The notes under the pieces are model-generated. The model saw only the letters and a program-made list of their open reading frames with translations. It searched no databases and was not told the DNA's origin. Below are positions 1 through 10,000 of a DNA stretch of 64,000 nucleotides, one piece after another. Every line of letters starts with the position of its first letter. Positions within the stretch are counted from its first letter, which is position 1. This stretch comes from DAOUJW01 sp965218945 (lineage in GTDB: Bacteria; Chloroflexota; Dehalococcoidia; Lucifugimonadales; UBA2985): assembly GCA_965218945.1 (NCBI GenBank), contig OZ244718.1:992001-1056000 (forward strand), in the 5' to 3' direction. The translations under genes and the position numbers were made by a program.

Positions 1-3000
1 AGCCGCCGACGTCGACCTGGCCGGTGGTGGTGGCGTCGGCGGGAAAGTCGTCGGACGTCGGCGGCCCCTGCAGACGGACCGTAACCGTGGTCGTCGACGA
101 CCAGTCCAGGCCCGTATTCGCCCAAGAGTAGAGGCCGGTGCTCAAGCTACCGGCATCGCTGAGCGCGCGGTCGATAGTGACGCCGTCGATCTTGAAAACC
201 AGGTTCTCCTTGTCATCGTCGGAGAGATCGGCGGTGAGCAATAAGAACAGGGAGCCATCGTTGTTGCCCCCTGGGGCTCCGACATAAAGGCCCCTGATCG
301 TGTAGTCGTTGTCCCCGACCGAGAACATCGTGTCGCCGGGGTTGCCGACAAGACCGCCCGCGCTGAGACTACTGGTATCCGCAAACCCGTGTGAGACAAG
401 CACGTCGGCGCTAGTCTTGAGCTCTCCCACCGTCACCACGCCGCACCAGATGTCGCCGGTGTTCAGCGTGCACGGCGAGATGTCACGCACCGACAGCGTG
501 TAGGTGCCTGTAGCGGTACCTATCGTAGTCGCTTCCAAGGAGTGGGTGCCGGTCGTGGTCGGCGTGTAGACTATCTGACTGTTTTTGTTCGTGGAGTTGA
601 TGTCGCCGTTGACCTCCAGGACCGTTGCGAATCGGTAGAGTTTGAGGTACGGATCCTCCAGGGTGCCGCGGCCGTTATGCGATCCTTCCAGGTCGAACTG
701 GTAGATCTTGCCCACCTCCAGAGCGACATCGAACCAGTCCGTATCGGTTGGGGTGCTGATCGTCCCCGTGACCGAGGCCCCGACGTCGACAGTGCTAATG
801 TTGGTGCCGGAAAAGTCCGTGTCGGCCTCCGAGGCGCCGTTCGCGCCCAGCACGATCACCGACAGCGTGTAGGTGCCCGTCGATTGGTACGCGGCGGCGA
901 CTACGTAGTGAGCGCCGCTCACGGTCGCCGTGAAGATCGTCCGGGCGTTGTTCCCCACGCCGCTGTCATCGTTCCACGTGCCCGTGATCGTATTGCTCGA
1001 TGCATCGCGCATCGCGTTGAGAAGCGGGTCTGTCAGGCTGCCCCGGTTGGTGTCCGCGCCCTCCAGGTCGATCTGGTATCTCGTGCCCGCCTCCAGCACG
1101 ACCTTGAACCAGTCCGCGTCGCCGACGGACTCGACGTTGCCCGTGGCCGAGCCGCCGACGTCGACCTGGCCGGTGGTGGTGGTGTCGGCGGGAAAGTCGT
1201 CGGGCGTCGTCGGCTCCGGCAGACGGACCGTGACGGTGTCCCCCGCAGACCAGGTCAGGCCCGACAGACCCCAAGAGTAGAGGCCGGTGGTGCCTTTCGT
1301 GGCGCCGCTGAACGCGAACGTGAGGGTGGTGTCGTCGACCGTGAGCACCAGGCCCGCCTTGTCATCGTCGGTGAGATCGGCGCTGAGCAAGACGTACAGG
1401 GTGCCCGTGACGGTGGTCCCAGTTGGGACTTGGATATAAGCGGCCATGATCGTGTAGTCGTTGTCCCCGACCGAGAACATCGTGTCGTCAGGGTTGCCGG
1501 CAAGGCTGCCCGCGCTGAGGCCGGCTCCATCAGCAAAACCGTGTCCGACAAGCGCGTCGGCGGTAGTCTTGACCTCTCCCACCGTCACCACGCCGCACCA
1601 GATGTCGCCGGTGTTCAGCGTGCACGGCGGGATCTCACGCACCGACAGCGTGTAGGTGCCCGTCGTGACGCTACTTACACCTTCACCTGCCTCTATTGCC
1701 TCTAGGTAGTATGTGCCGCCCGCGGTCGGCGTGTGGATTATCTTGCTGTCGAAGGTTGCGCCACTGTCATCGTTGAGCGCAATGCGGACTCCGGACTCGA
1801 AGAGCTTAAGGAGCGGGTCTTCCAGGGTGCCGCGGCCGTTAAACGGTCCTTCCAGGTCAAACTGGTAAGTCTTGCCCGCCTCCAGGTCGACGCGAAACCA
1901 GTCCGCGTCACCGTCGGTGCCGATGTTGCCGGTGGCCGAGGCCCCGACGTCGACCCGGCCGGTGGTGGCGGTCGTGGCGGGAAAGTCCGTGTCGGCCTCC
2001 GAGGCGCCGTTCGCGCCCAGCACGATCATCGACAGCGTGTAGGTGCCGGTATCTGACCCATTGGAATTCTGTGCCCGCACGTAGTAGTCGCCGGCCGCGG
2101 TCGGCGTGTAAATCCGCCGGGCGTTTTTGCCCACGCCCTCGTCGTTGCTCAAAGAACCGACAAGTGCGTTGCTAGCGTAGAGACCCATCCTCGGGTCCGG
2201 TAGGGTACCGCGGCTGGTATCCGCACCTTCAAGATCGATCTGGTATCTCGTGCCCGCCTCCAGCACGACCTTGAACCAGTCCCCGTCCAACCCGAATCCG
2301 ATGTTGCCCGTGACCGAGCCGCCGACGTCCACCTCGCCGGTGGTGGTGTTGTCGACGGGCAGGTCTCCGCCGTCGGGCTCGGAGACGTTGGCCCGCTTGC
2401 CGGAACCGCCGGGCGCGCCGTCGTCGTCCTCCCCGTCCGGGTCGTCGCCTTCGCCGGCCTCCGGCGCGGCCGGCGTGTCGATGTGGTACCAGCGGGAGCG
2501 CTCGCTCACACCGTGCTCGTTGGTCGCCTTGATGCGGTAGGTGTAGGTAGTATTGGCCTGTACGCTGTCGTCGGTATAGGTGGTCGCCGCTGTGCCCGTG
2601 TCCGCCACGAGCTCACTGAACTCGCCCCCGGTATTGTTCACGCGGACACGCCTGAGGATGACGTATCCGGTGATGGTGTCGTCGCCCGGGTCGTCCCAGG
2701 TGAGGGTCACCGAGTCGTGGGTCGCCGTGGCATCGAGGCCCGTGGGCTGGTCGGGCGGTTCGGGGGCCTGCTCCTCCTCCGGCTCAGGGGCTGCCGGGAC
2801 GTTGATGTGGAACCAGCGGGAACGCTCGCTCACACCGTGCTCGTTGATCGCCTTGATGCGGTAGGTGTAGCGAGTCTCAGCCGCCACAGTGTCGTCGGTG
2901 TAGGTGGTCGCGTCCGTTCCCGTGTTCGAGACCAGCTCACTGAACTGGCCCTCCGGGTCGACCCCGGGAATGCGGCGCAGGATCACGTAGCCGGTTATTG

Positions 3001-3517
3001 AGTCGTCATTGGGGTCGTCCCAGGTGAGGGTCACCGAGTCGTGGGTCGCCGTGGCATCGAGGCCCGTGGGCTGGTCGGGCGGTTCGGGGGCCTGCTCCTC
3101 CTCCGGCTCAGGGGCTGCCGGGACGTTGATGTGGAGCCAGCGGGAACGCTCGCTCACACCGTGCTCGTTGGTCGCCTTGATGCGGTAGGTGTAGGTAGTA
3201 TTGGCCTTTACGGTAGCGTCGGTGTAGGTGGTCGCCGCCGTCCCCGTGTCCGCCACGAGCTCACTGAACTCGCCCCCGGTATTGTTCACGCGCACGCGCC
3301 GCAGGATGACGTAGCCGGTGATGCTGGCGTCGCCCGGGTCGTCCCAGGTGAGGACCACCTGGTCGTGGGTCGCCGTGGCGGAGAGGCCCGTGGGCTTGTC
3401 GGGCGCCGAGCCCTCCTGGGCCTGGACCGGAGAGAACAGCAGGGTCATCGCCAGGGCCAGCGCCGCTATGGCGGCAATCAGGATGGGGAATCGTCGTCTA
3501 TCGGTGCGAGTCATCAT
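1..3517 (-). CDS. Secreted FnIII/PPC-repeat surface protein (3' end outside window)
   Basis: The frame is open from the start at 3517 to the window edge with no stop, so at least 1,172 codons are present and the C-terminus is missing. The start is a double ATG (3517/3514) behind an AAGGAGGA ribosome site. Residues 1-34 form a signal peptide (MTRTDRRRF, hydrophobic core, cleavage near VQAQ). Three near-identical FnIII domains follow (about 36-130, 145-240, 252-347) joined by acidic Pro/Glu linkers. From about 390 there are PPC-like beta domains (GDADWFKV...LEAGTRYQIDLEG...YTLSV), interspersed with modules beginning CTLNTGDIWCG. The PPC/CTLNT block is repeated with a period near 1.15 kb. No enzymatic domain is visible. 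By analogy with such modular proteins it is probably a secreted or surface adhesion protein. Confidence 0.85.
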   Translation of the reverse strand, partial: MMTRTDRRRFPILIAAIAALALAMTLLFSPVQAQEGSAPDKPTGLSATATHDQVVLTWDDPGDASITGYVILRRVRVNNTGGEFSELVADTGTAATTYTDATVKANTTYTYRIKATNEHGVSERSRWLHINVPAAPEPEEEQAPEPPDQPTGLDATATHDSVTLTWDDPNDDSITGYVILRRIPGVDPEGQFSELVSNTGTDATTYTDDTVAAETRYTYRIKAINEHGVSERSRWFHINVPAAPEPEEEQAPEPPDQPTGLDATATHDSVTLTWDDPGDDTITGYVILRRVRVNNTGGEFSELVADTGTAATTYTDDSVQANTTYTYRIKATNEHGVSERSRWYHIDTPAAPEAGEGDDPDGEDDDGAPGGSGKRANVSEPDGGDLPVDNTTTGEVDVGGSVTGNIGFGLDGDWFKVVLEAGTRYQIDLEGADTSRGTLPDPRMGLYASNALVGSLSNDEGVGKNARRIYTPTAAGDYYVRAQNSNGSDTGTYTLSMIVLGANGASEADTDFPATTATTGRVDVGASATGNIGTDGDADWFRVDLEAGKTYQFDLEGPFNGRGTLEDPLLKLFESGVRIALNDDSGATFDSKIIHTPTAGGTYYLEAIEAGEGVSSVTTGTYTLSVREIPPCTLNTGDIWCGVVTVGEVKTTADALVGHGFADGAGLSAGSLAGNPDDTMFSVGDNDYTIMAAYIQVPTGTTVTGTLYVLLSADLTDDDKAGLVLTVDDTTLTFAFSGATKGTTGLYSWGLSGLTWSAGDTVTVRLPEPTTPDDFPADTTTTGQVDVGGSATGNVESVGDADWFKVVLEAGTRYQIDLEGADTNRGSLTDPLLNAMRDASSNTITGTWNDDSGVGNNARTIFTATVSGAHYVVAAAYQSTGTYTLSVIVLGANGASEADTDFSGTNISTVDVGASVTGTISTPTDTDWFDVALEVGKIYQFDLEGSHNGRGTLEDPYLKLYRFATVLEVNGDINSTNKNSQIVYTPTTTGTHSLEATTIGTATGTYTLSVRDISPCTLNTGDIWCGVVTVGELKTSADVLVSHGFADTSSLSAGGLVGNPGDTMFSVGDNDYTIRGLYVGAPGGNNDGSLFLLLTADLSDDDKENLVFKIDGVTIDRALSDAGSLSTGLYSWANTGLDWSSTTTVTVRLQGPPTSDDFPADATTTGQVDVGG

Positions 3518-3617
3518 GGCTCCTCCTTGTGCTTGTGCGGGGATACGGGACGCAGCCCGTCCCGTCCCCAGGCGTCAGCGGACGCGGAGGACGCGGGCGT
3601 CGGGCGTTGCATGGTCG
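3408..3617. repeat. 210-bp direct repeat, copy 1
   Basis: This segment recurs at 14074-14283 with no indel (constant offset 10,666) and one difference noticed by eye, near the start codon. It contains the ribosome site, the leader hairpin and the first ~35 codons (signal peptide) of the surface-protein gene. Its outer border at 3617 abuts the broken end of a helix-turn-helix gene, so the repeat was probably brought in by recombination. Confidence 0.85.
3545..3565 (-). promoter_or_regulatory. Leader hairpin upstream of surface-protein start
   Basis: A perfect 8-bp inverted repeat (ACGGGACG / CGTCCCGT) with a 5-nt loop lies about 30 nt before the start codon. An identical copy is at 14211-14231, ahead of the second surface-protein gene. 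Its position in both 5' leaders suggests an mRNA hairpin or an operator; there is no T-run, so a terminator is less likely. Confidence 0.45.
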
Positions 3618-3635
3618 CGACGGCCTCGGGATGAG

Positions 3636-3755
3636 ACGGCGGTTTATCTCAGCCCACGGCAACTTCGACTCCTCCTTGAACCGCACCAGCCGCTCCGGGA
3701 AGTCGTCGGGGAAGCCGTGGGTCTCTCTGGTGTGGTGTATGCGTTGTCTCGGCAT
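3636..3755 (-). pseudogene. Truncated HTH regulator remnant
   Basis: About 40 codons starting at ATG 3755 (MPRQRIHHTRETHGF..., then DDFPERLVRFKEES and WAEINRRL) match, from memory, the N-terminus of small Xre-like helix-turn-helix proteins common in Chloroflexota and actinobacteria. The frame loses similarity around 3636, inside what would be the recognition-helix region, and the 210-bp repeat begins at 3617. The gene was therefore cut by the duplication or insertion that installed that repeat. The rest of 3756-4014, between this remnant and the next gene, shows no gene. Confidence 0.55.
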
Positions 3756-4014
3756 GGAATTGCCGGTCCTCCGGGTACACAGCCGGTGCCTCTCTCAAAC
3801 GCGAGCGCAGGCATCGCCTTTCCCGTCCGCCTCGGGCCGTGGGTGTTCCGTGCTCCGGCCAGTACGCTTGCCTCACCCGTCCGTCCATATGTGCTCGCTT
3901 TTCTCGTTGCCCTCTACTGGCCCGGACCGCTGACGGTCGGCGCCAACTCGTCGGACAACTTTCTGCCGCCGCTCGTGCCGATGGCTCCCTCGCCTTCGCA
4001 GTCCTCGATACCTG

Positions 4015-7000
4015 CTACGGGGCCTCCTGGGTGTGGATGTGGAACCAGCGGGAACGCTCGCTCACTCCGCCGTGCTCGTTGATGGCCTTGATCCGGTAGG
4101 TGTAGTGAGTATTGGCCTTTACCGTATCGTCGGTGTACGTGATCGCCGCCGTCCCCGTGTCCGCCACCAGCTCATCGAAGTGGCCCGAGGGGTCGTCGTA
4201 GCGGAGGCGCCGCAGGATCACGTAGCCGGTGATGCTATCGTCGCCGGGGTCTTCCCAGGTGAGGGTCACCGAGTCGTGGGACGCCGTGGCGGACAAGCCC
4301 GTGGGCTTATCGGGTACGGGCGCTGCCGGAGTGTCGATGTGGAACCAGCGCGAGCGTTCACTCGTTCCGGCCCCGTTGATGGCCTTGATACGGTAGGTGT
4401 AAGTAATGCCGGCAGCCACCGTGTCGTCGGTGTAGGTGGTCGCCGCTGTGCCCGTGTCCGCCACCAGTTCACTGAAGTCGCCCCCGGTATTGTTCACGCG
4501 GACGCGCCGCAGGATCACGTAGCCGGTGATGGAGTCGTCGCCGGGGTCGTCCCACGTGAGGGTCACAGAGTCGTGCGACGCCGTGGCCGAGAGGCCGGTG
4601 GGTCTGGCGGGCGGCTCCGTAGGTTCCGCCGCCGACACCGCGCCCGTAGCCGCACTGGTCAGCGCCTCATTATTGCCCGCGTCGTCGGTGAAGCTCACCT
4701 GCACCGTGATGGCCTTGCTCTCTTCGCTATCGGTCAGGGTGTAGGTCAAGCCGGTAGCGCCTGCGATGTCGGTATCGTCGGCAAGCCACTGGTACTCGTA
4801 CTGGACGTTGCTAAGCCCGTCCTCGTCGGCGACCCCAGTCGTGTCGGCGGTGAGTGTCTGGCCCACCTGAGACGTGCCACTAATGGTCGGCGCTCCAGTG
4901 GCGAGGTTGTTGGTCACGGTGACCGTCACCCTCCCCGAACAGTTGTTGGTGGCATCGGACTCATCCGCCACCGAGTCCACACACGCCCAGTAGGAGGACG
5001 TGCCAGGGGTCGAGGGCGCCGTCAGCCTAATCGTTTTGAAGCCGCCCTGTAGACGGGTAAGGGCCGACAGAGCGGACGTGCCAATCTCGGTGGTCGTCCC
5101 ATCCACCTCTTTTTTCCACCGCAGCGTTGTTGCCGCCGACTGCGCATCTCCCATGTTGGTCACCGTCACCCCTACGCGGAAACTCCCCCCCGTTACTATG
5201 TTGTCGGTCGCATCTATTCCTGTCACGACCAGGTCCGGTGCAGGCTCCGACACAGTGACCGCCACCGACGAAGAACAGTTGTTGGTGGTATCGGACTCAT
5301 CCGTCACCGAGTCCACGCATACGCCGTAGTAGTACGTGCCCGCCTCGGACGGCGCTGTCAGCCCGTGATCGAAGCTGCTGCTGCCTGCCGCAGCAAGGGC
5401 GCTGACCGTTTGGCTCCCCTCCTCCGTGTCCGAAGTCGTGATAGTCGAATCGGTCGACCGATAGCCGCGGAGCCGTGTCGCCTCCGAAGCCCCGTCGCCA
5501 GCATTGGTCACCGTGACCGACAGCGTGAATTGCGACCCCGCGAAAGGGCTCGCGGGGTACACAGACGGCGTCCCCACCTCCAAGTCGGGAGCCGACTTGG
5601 CGTGGACGGGCGCTGCCGCCACCGCATCCGTGGCCGTGCTGGTCAACGTCTCCTCATTGCCCGCGTCATCGGTGAAGCTCACCTGCACCGTGATGGCCTT
5701 GCCCTCGTCGTCTGCGACCAGGGTGTAGGTGGCGTTGGTCGCTCCCGATATTTCGGAGTCGTCGGCAAGCCACTGGTAGTCGTACTGGACGTTGCTAAGC
5801 CCATCGGCGTCGACGACCCCAGACGTGTAAGCCGTCAGCGTTTCGCCCACCTGGGCCGTGCCGCTGATGGCGGGCGCGCCAGTGGCAGGGTTGTTGGCAG
5901 CGGACGCGTCTTCCGGGCACGGTTCGATCTCGTCGCCCTCCTCCACCTCGGGTACGGGCACTCCCTCCCAGTCCGATGCATTGGTCCCGTACAACTCCTC
6001 GATCTGCGACCACTCCGATGCTCCTGCACAGCTCATCGCTCGAACCCTCAGCCACGAGAGCCCATGCAGGTTGCTCACCACCGCGCTTGACCCGTGGAAC
6101 GCGATGTCCACTCCCTCGGCGGGCAGGTCCAACCACTCCCCACCTTTGACATGGTAGTACTGGACCACGTACCAACCGGCGTCCTCAATGTCCTCCCAGT
6201 CCAGCCTCACCATGCCGTGATGCAGGGTCTCCGTGTTCGAAAGCACCGGCGTGCCCAGGACCACGGGGCATGGCTCGATCTCGTCGCCCTCCTCCACCTC
6301 CGGCACGGGCACGCCCTCCCAGTCCGATGCGTTGGTCCCGTACAACTCCTCGATCTGCGACCACTCCGATTCTCCCGCACAGCTCGCCGCACGAACCCGA
6401 ACCCACGAGAGCCCATGCAGGTTGCTCACCACCGCGCTCGAACCGTGGAACGCGATGTCCACTCCGGCGGCGGGCAGGTCCAACCACTCCCCACCTTTGA
6501 CGTGGTAGTACTGGACTACATACCAACCGGCGTCCTCTACGTCCTCCCAGTCCAGCCTCACCATGCCGCGATGCAGGGTCTTCGTGTTCGACAGCACCGG
6601 CGTGCCCAGGTCCACCGCCGAGCCGGACGTGGGAGTGGCGCTCACCTCCTCGGAGGCCGGTCCGTATGGTCCGTAGTTGCCGGTGCCGTTCTCGGCCTTT
6701 ACCCGGAAGACGTACTTGACTCCATTGGCCAGGTCGGTCTTCGTATAGGTAGTCTTTCCCGATGTGCCCCATTGCGACCTGCCGTAGTCCTTGCCGTCTA
6801 TCCTCCACTCGATGCGGTATCTCGTCGCGGGCGCGTTGCCGTTGTCGGCTGGCGGCTCCCAGGACAGGGTGATCTCCTGGTCTCCGGCGGTGACGGTGAG
6901 GTTGCGCGGCGCTCCCGGCGGGCCGTCGCCCAACACCGGCTCTTCCAACACCGCCGCCGTCTGTGCGCTGGTGCGAGTCTCCCAGTTGCCCGCGTCATCG

Positions 7001-10000
7001 GTGAAGGTCACCCGAACCTTGACGGCCTTGCCTTCGTCGGCTTCTTCCAGAGTGTACGTTCGGGCCGTAGCGCCGCTGATGTCCGCGTCGTCGGCCATCC
7101 ACTGGTAGCTGAAGGAAACGTTGTCCAGACCATCCGTGTCGGCTATACCCAACGTGTCCGCACTCAGTGTCTCCCCTACCTCTGCAGTGCCATTGATAGT
7201 GGGCGCTCCGGTCGCCGGGCTGTTGGACCGCGCCTCCACCGTCGCCGTCTGTGCGCTGGTGCGGGTTTCCCAGTTGCCCGCGTCGTCGGAGAAGCTCACC
7301 CGAACCTTGACAGCCTTGCCCTGGTCGCCGCCGGTCGGTGTGTAGGCTCTGGTCCCGGTGCCTACCACGACTGAATCGTCCGTTATCCACTGGTGAGTGA
7401 AGGTGGCGTCGTCCAGCCCGTTCTCGTCGGAGATGCCCGACGTGTCCACCGTCAGCGTCTCGCCCACCCGGGCCTTTCCGCTGACGGTTGGCAGACCGGT
7501 AGCCGGAGTGTTGGGCTGCGTCACAGCCGCCGTAGCCGAGCTCGTGAGCGTCTCCCGATGGCCCCCGTCGTCGGTGAAAGATACCCGCACCTTGACGGCC
7601 TTGCCCTCGTCGCCGTCCGCCAGGATATAGGTCGAGCCTGTAGCGTCCTCGATCTCCGCTTCGTCGGCCAGCCACTGGTAGCCGTAAACGGCGCCAATGA
7701 TGAGACCTTTGTTTATCCCCCACAGATAGTTCTGGGTGACGTTCTCCAGCCCGTCCGCGTCGACGATGCCGGAGGTGTCCGCCGTCAGCGTCTCCCCCAC
7801 CTGGGCGACGCCGCTGATGGCGGGCGCGCCGGTAGCCGGGCTGTTGGCTGCCTTCCTCAGCGGGAAGACTTTGACGAGGTCGGACCGCTCGCCCAGCCCC
7901 GAGTAGGTGATCGCCTGCACCCGGTAGTTGTGCGGCACCCCTGCCGTCACCTCGGTGTCGGTGTAGGCGGTCGCCGCGCTGCCCGTGTCCGCCACGTACA
8001 CCAGCAGCTTGGGCTCGCCCATCGAACTCCGCCGGCGGAGTATCCGGTAACCGGTCGCCTCGTCGTCGGGCGCGTTCCAGTACAGGCTCACCGACCCGTC
8101 CGCATTCGCCGCATACCTTAGGCTGTGGGCGAACCCCACCTTCGCGGCGGCTTCCGCCGTGGTCACCGCCATCGTGTCCGGGCTGGTCATGGACTGTCCG
8201 TATCCCGCGTCGTCCAAGAAACTCACGATGACCGTGATCACCTTGCCCACGTCGGCTTGCACCGGCGTGTATGTGGGGTCGTGCGCCCCGGGGATGCTGT
8301 CGTCGTCCGCCTCCCACAGGTAGGAGAAGACGGCATACTCCAGGCCGTCGGCGTCGAAGATGAGCGACGTGTCCGCCGTCAGCGTCTGCCCCACCAGCGC
8401 CCTGCCGCTGATCAGCGGCAGACCCGTGGCGCGGTTGTTGCGCTCCCTGGCCGCCACCGGGTCCGTGGGCGCGCTGGTCAGCGTGTCCTCGTTGCCCCGG
8501 TCGTCGGTGAAGGTCGCCATCACGCTGATTTTCCTGCCCTGTTTGCCTTCGCCAAGGGTGTAGGATTGGCCGCTGGCGCCCGGTATGCGGACGTTATTGG
8601 CCAGCCACTGGTAGGTCATGGATGTGACTTGCACTCCGAACCGGTCGGAGATGTTCGACGTGTCTGCGGTCAGGGTTTTCCCCACCTGCGCCTCGCCGTT
8701 GACCTGCACCGGCCAGGTCGCCGGGCCGGCCACCATCGTTGCCGGGCTCACCGACAGGCGACGCCCGCCCGCCGTACACACCGCGCCCGTCTCGTCGCAG
8801 GACAGCGACGGCCTGAGCGAGACCATCACCAGGTCGTCCGACGCCGGTTCGATCTCGACTTCCCAGAGGTCGCGCCGCTGGTCCACCGGCTGCGCCCGGG
8901 TCACCCGGCCTCCCCACACCTCCACACTGTGGTCCCGGAACTCCTCCTCTCCGGTCGCTATGTCGTCATTGAACGCGATCCTGAAGCTGAACGCCGTCTC
9001 CCCGTCGTGCTGCGACGGCAGGCCCTGGAAGCTGGCCGTCAGGGTGGGGCCGGACACCGTCGCCGCAGGGCTGTTGTAAAGCTTCCTGGGGTCCTCGCCC
9101 TCGGTGCAGATTGCCCCGGCCACTGCGCAATCGCTGCCGGCCGGCAGCGTGATGGTCACGTCCTCGTCCGAGGCAGGCTCCACCGTGATTTCGAACAGGT
9201 CGCTGCGGTCGTCCACCCGCTGCGCCTGGGTGACCGTGCCACCGGTCACCGTGAGCGCGTCCTCACGCAGCGAGGTGGGGCTGATGCCGACGTCCTCTAT
9301 GAAGGCCACCCGGAGAGTGAACTCGCTCTCGCCGTCGTGGGACCGGGGAACCTCCTGGAAGCGGGCGGTCAGCCGGTCCACGGCGTGGCCCGACATCCCT
9401 ACCGAGGGGCAATTGCGGCCGCTCGGGACATTGTTCGAGCTGTCGGCGATCTCCACGCACTGCCGCGCCGTGCTTCCGATGTTGACCTCCCCCGTGTTGA
9501 CCACCGTGCTGCCGTCCTCCGGCGACGTGCCCCCGCGCCCGAGCCATATGTACAACGGCCCGTATGCCGACATGCCTGCGGGAATCACCAGGTAGCCCTT
9601 GTCGTGGTAAACCTCCCCGTCCTCGCCGATCGTCAGCGCGCCGGCGTAGAACGCGCCAACGCTGCCGCCGCCCGGGTGGTCTTCGTAGGTGAACGAGTCC
9701 GCGATGCCGTCCAGCACCCGGAACTCCACGAAGTTGCTCTGATCATAGCCATCCAAGACCTCCGGGAACGCGCCGAGGTGCAGGTTCGGCATCCCCGTCA
9801 CCTTGAGCCGCTTGGGCAGCCCGTCGCCCTCCTTGACTCTCGTGATGCCGTTGAGGTCCAGCGTAACCTGCGGCATGTTCGTCCCTTGCAGCGGATTGGT
9901 CCTGGCCCGCGCCGTGCCCGACCAGGGGCCGGTGGTGAGGTTCGTGCGCACCCGCACTCTCACGTCGTAGGCGGTGTTCGGCTCAAGCAGCAGCACCGGC

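Noticed and set aside
542..1705. Long plus-strand open frame opposite the FnIII/PPC gene
   Set aside because: No ribosome site or domain; it mirrors the repeat structure of the minus-strand gene, which has a signal peptide and domains.
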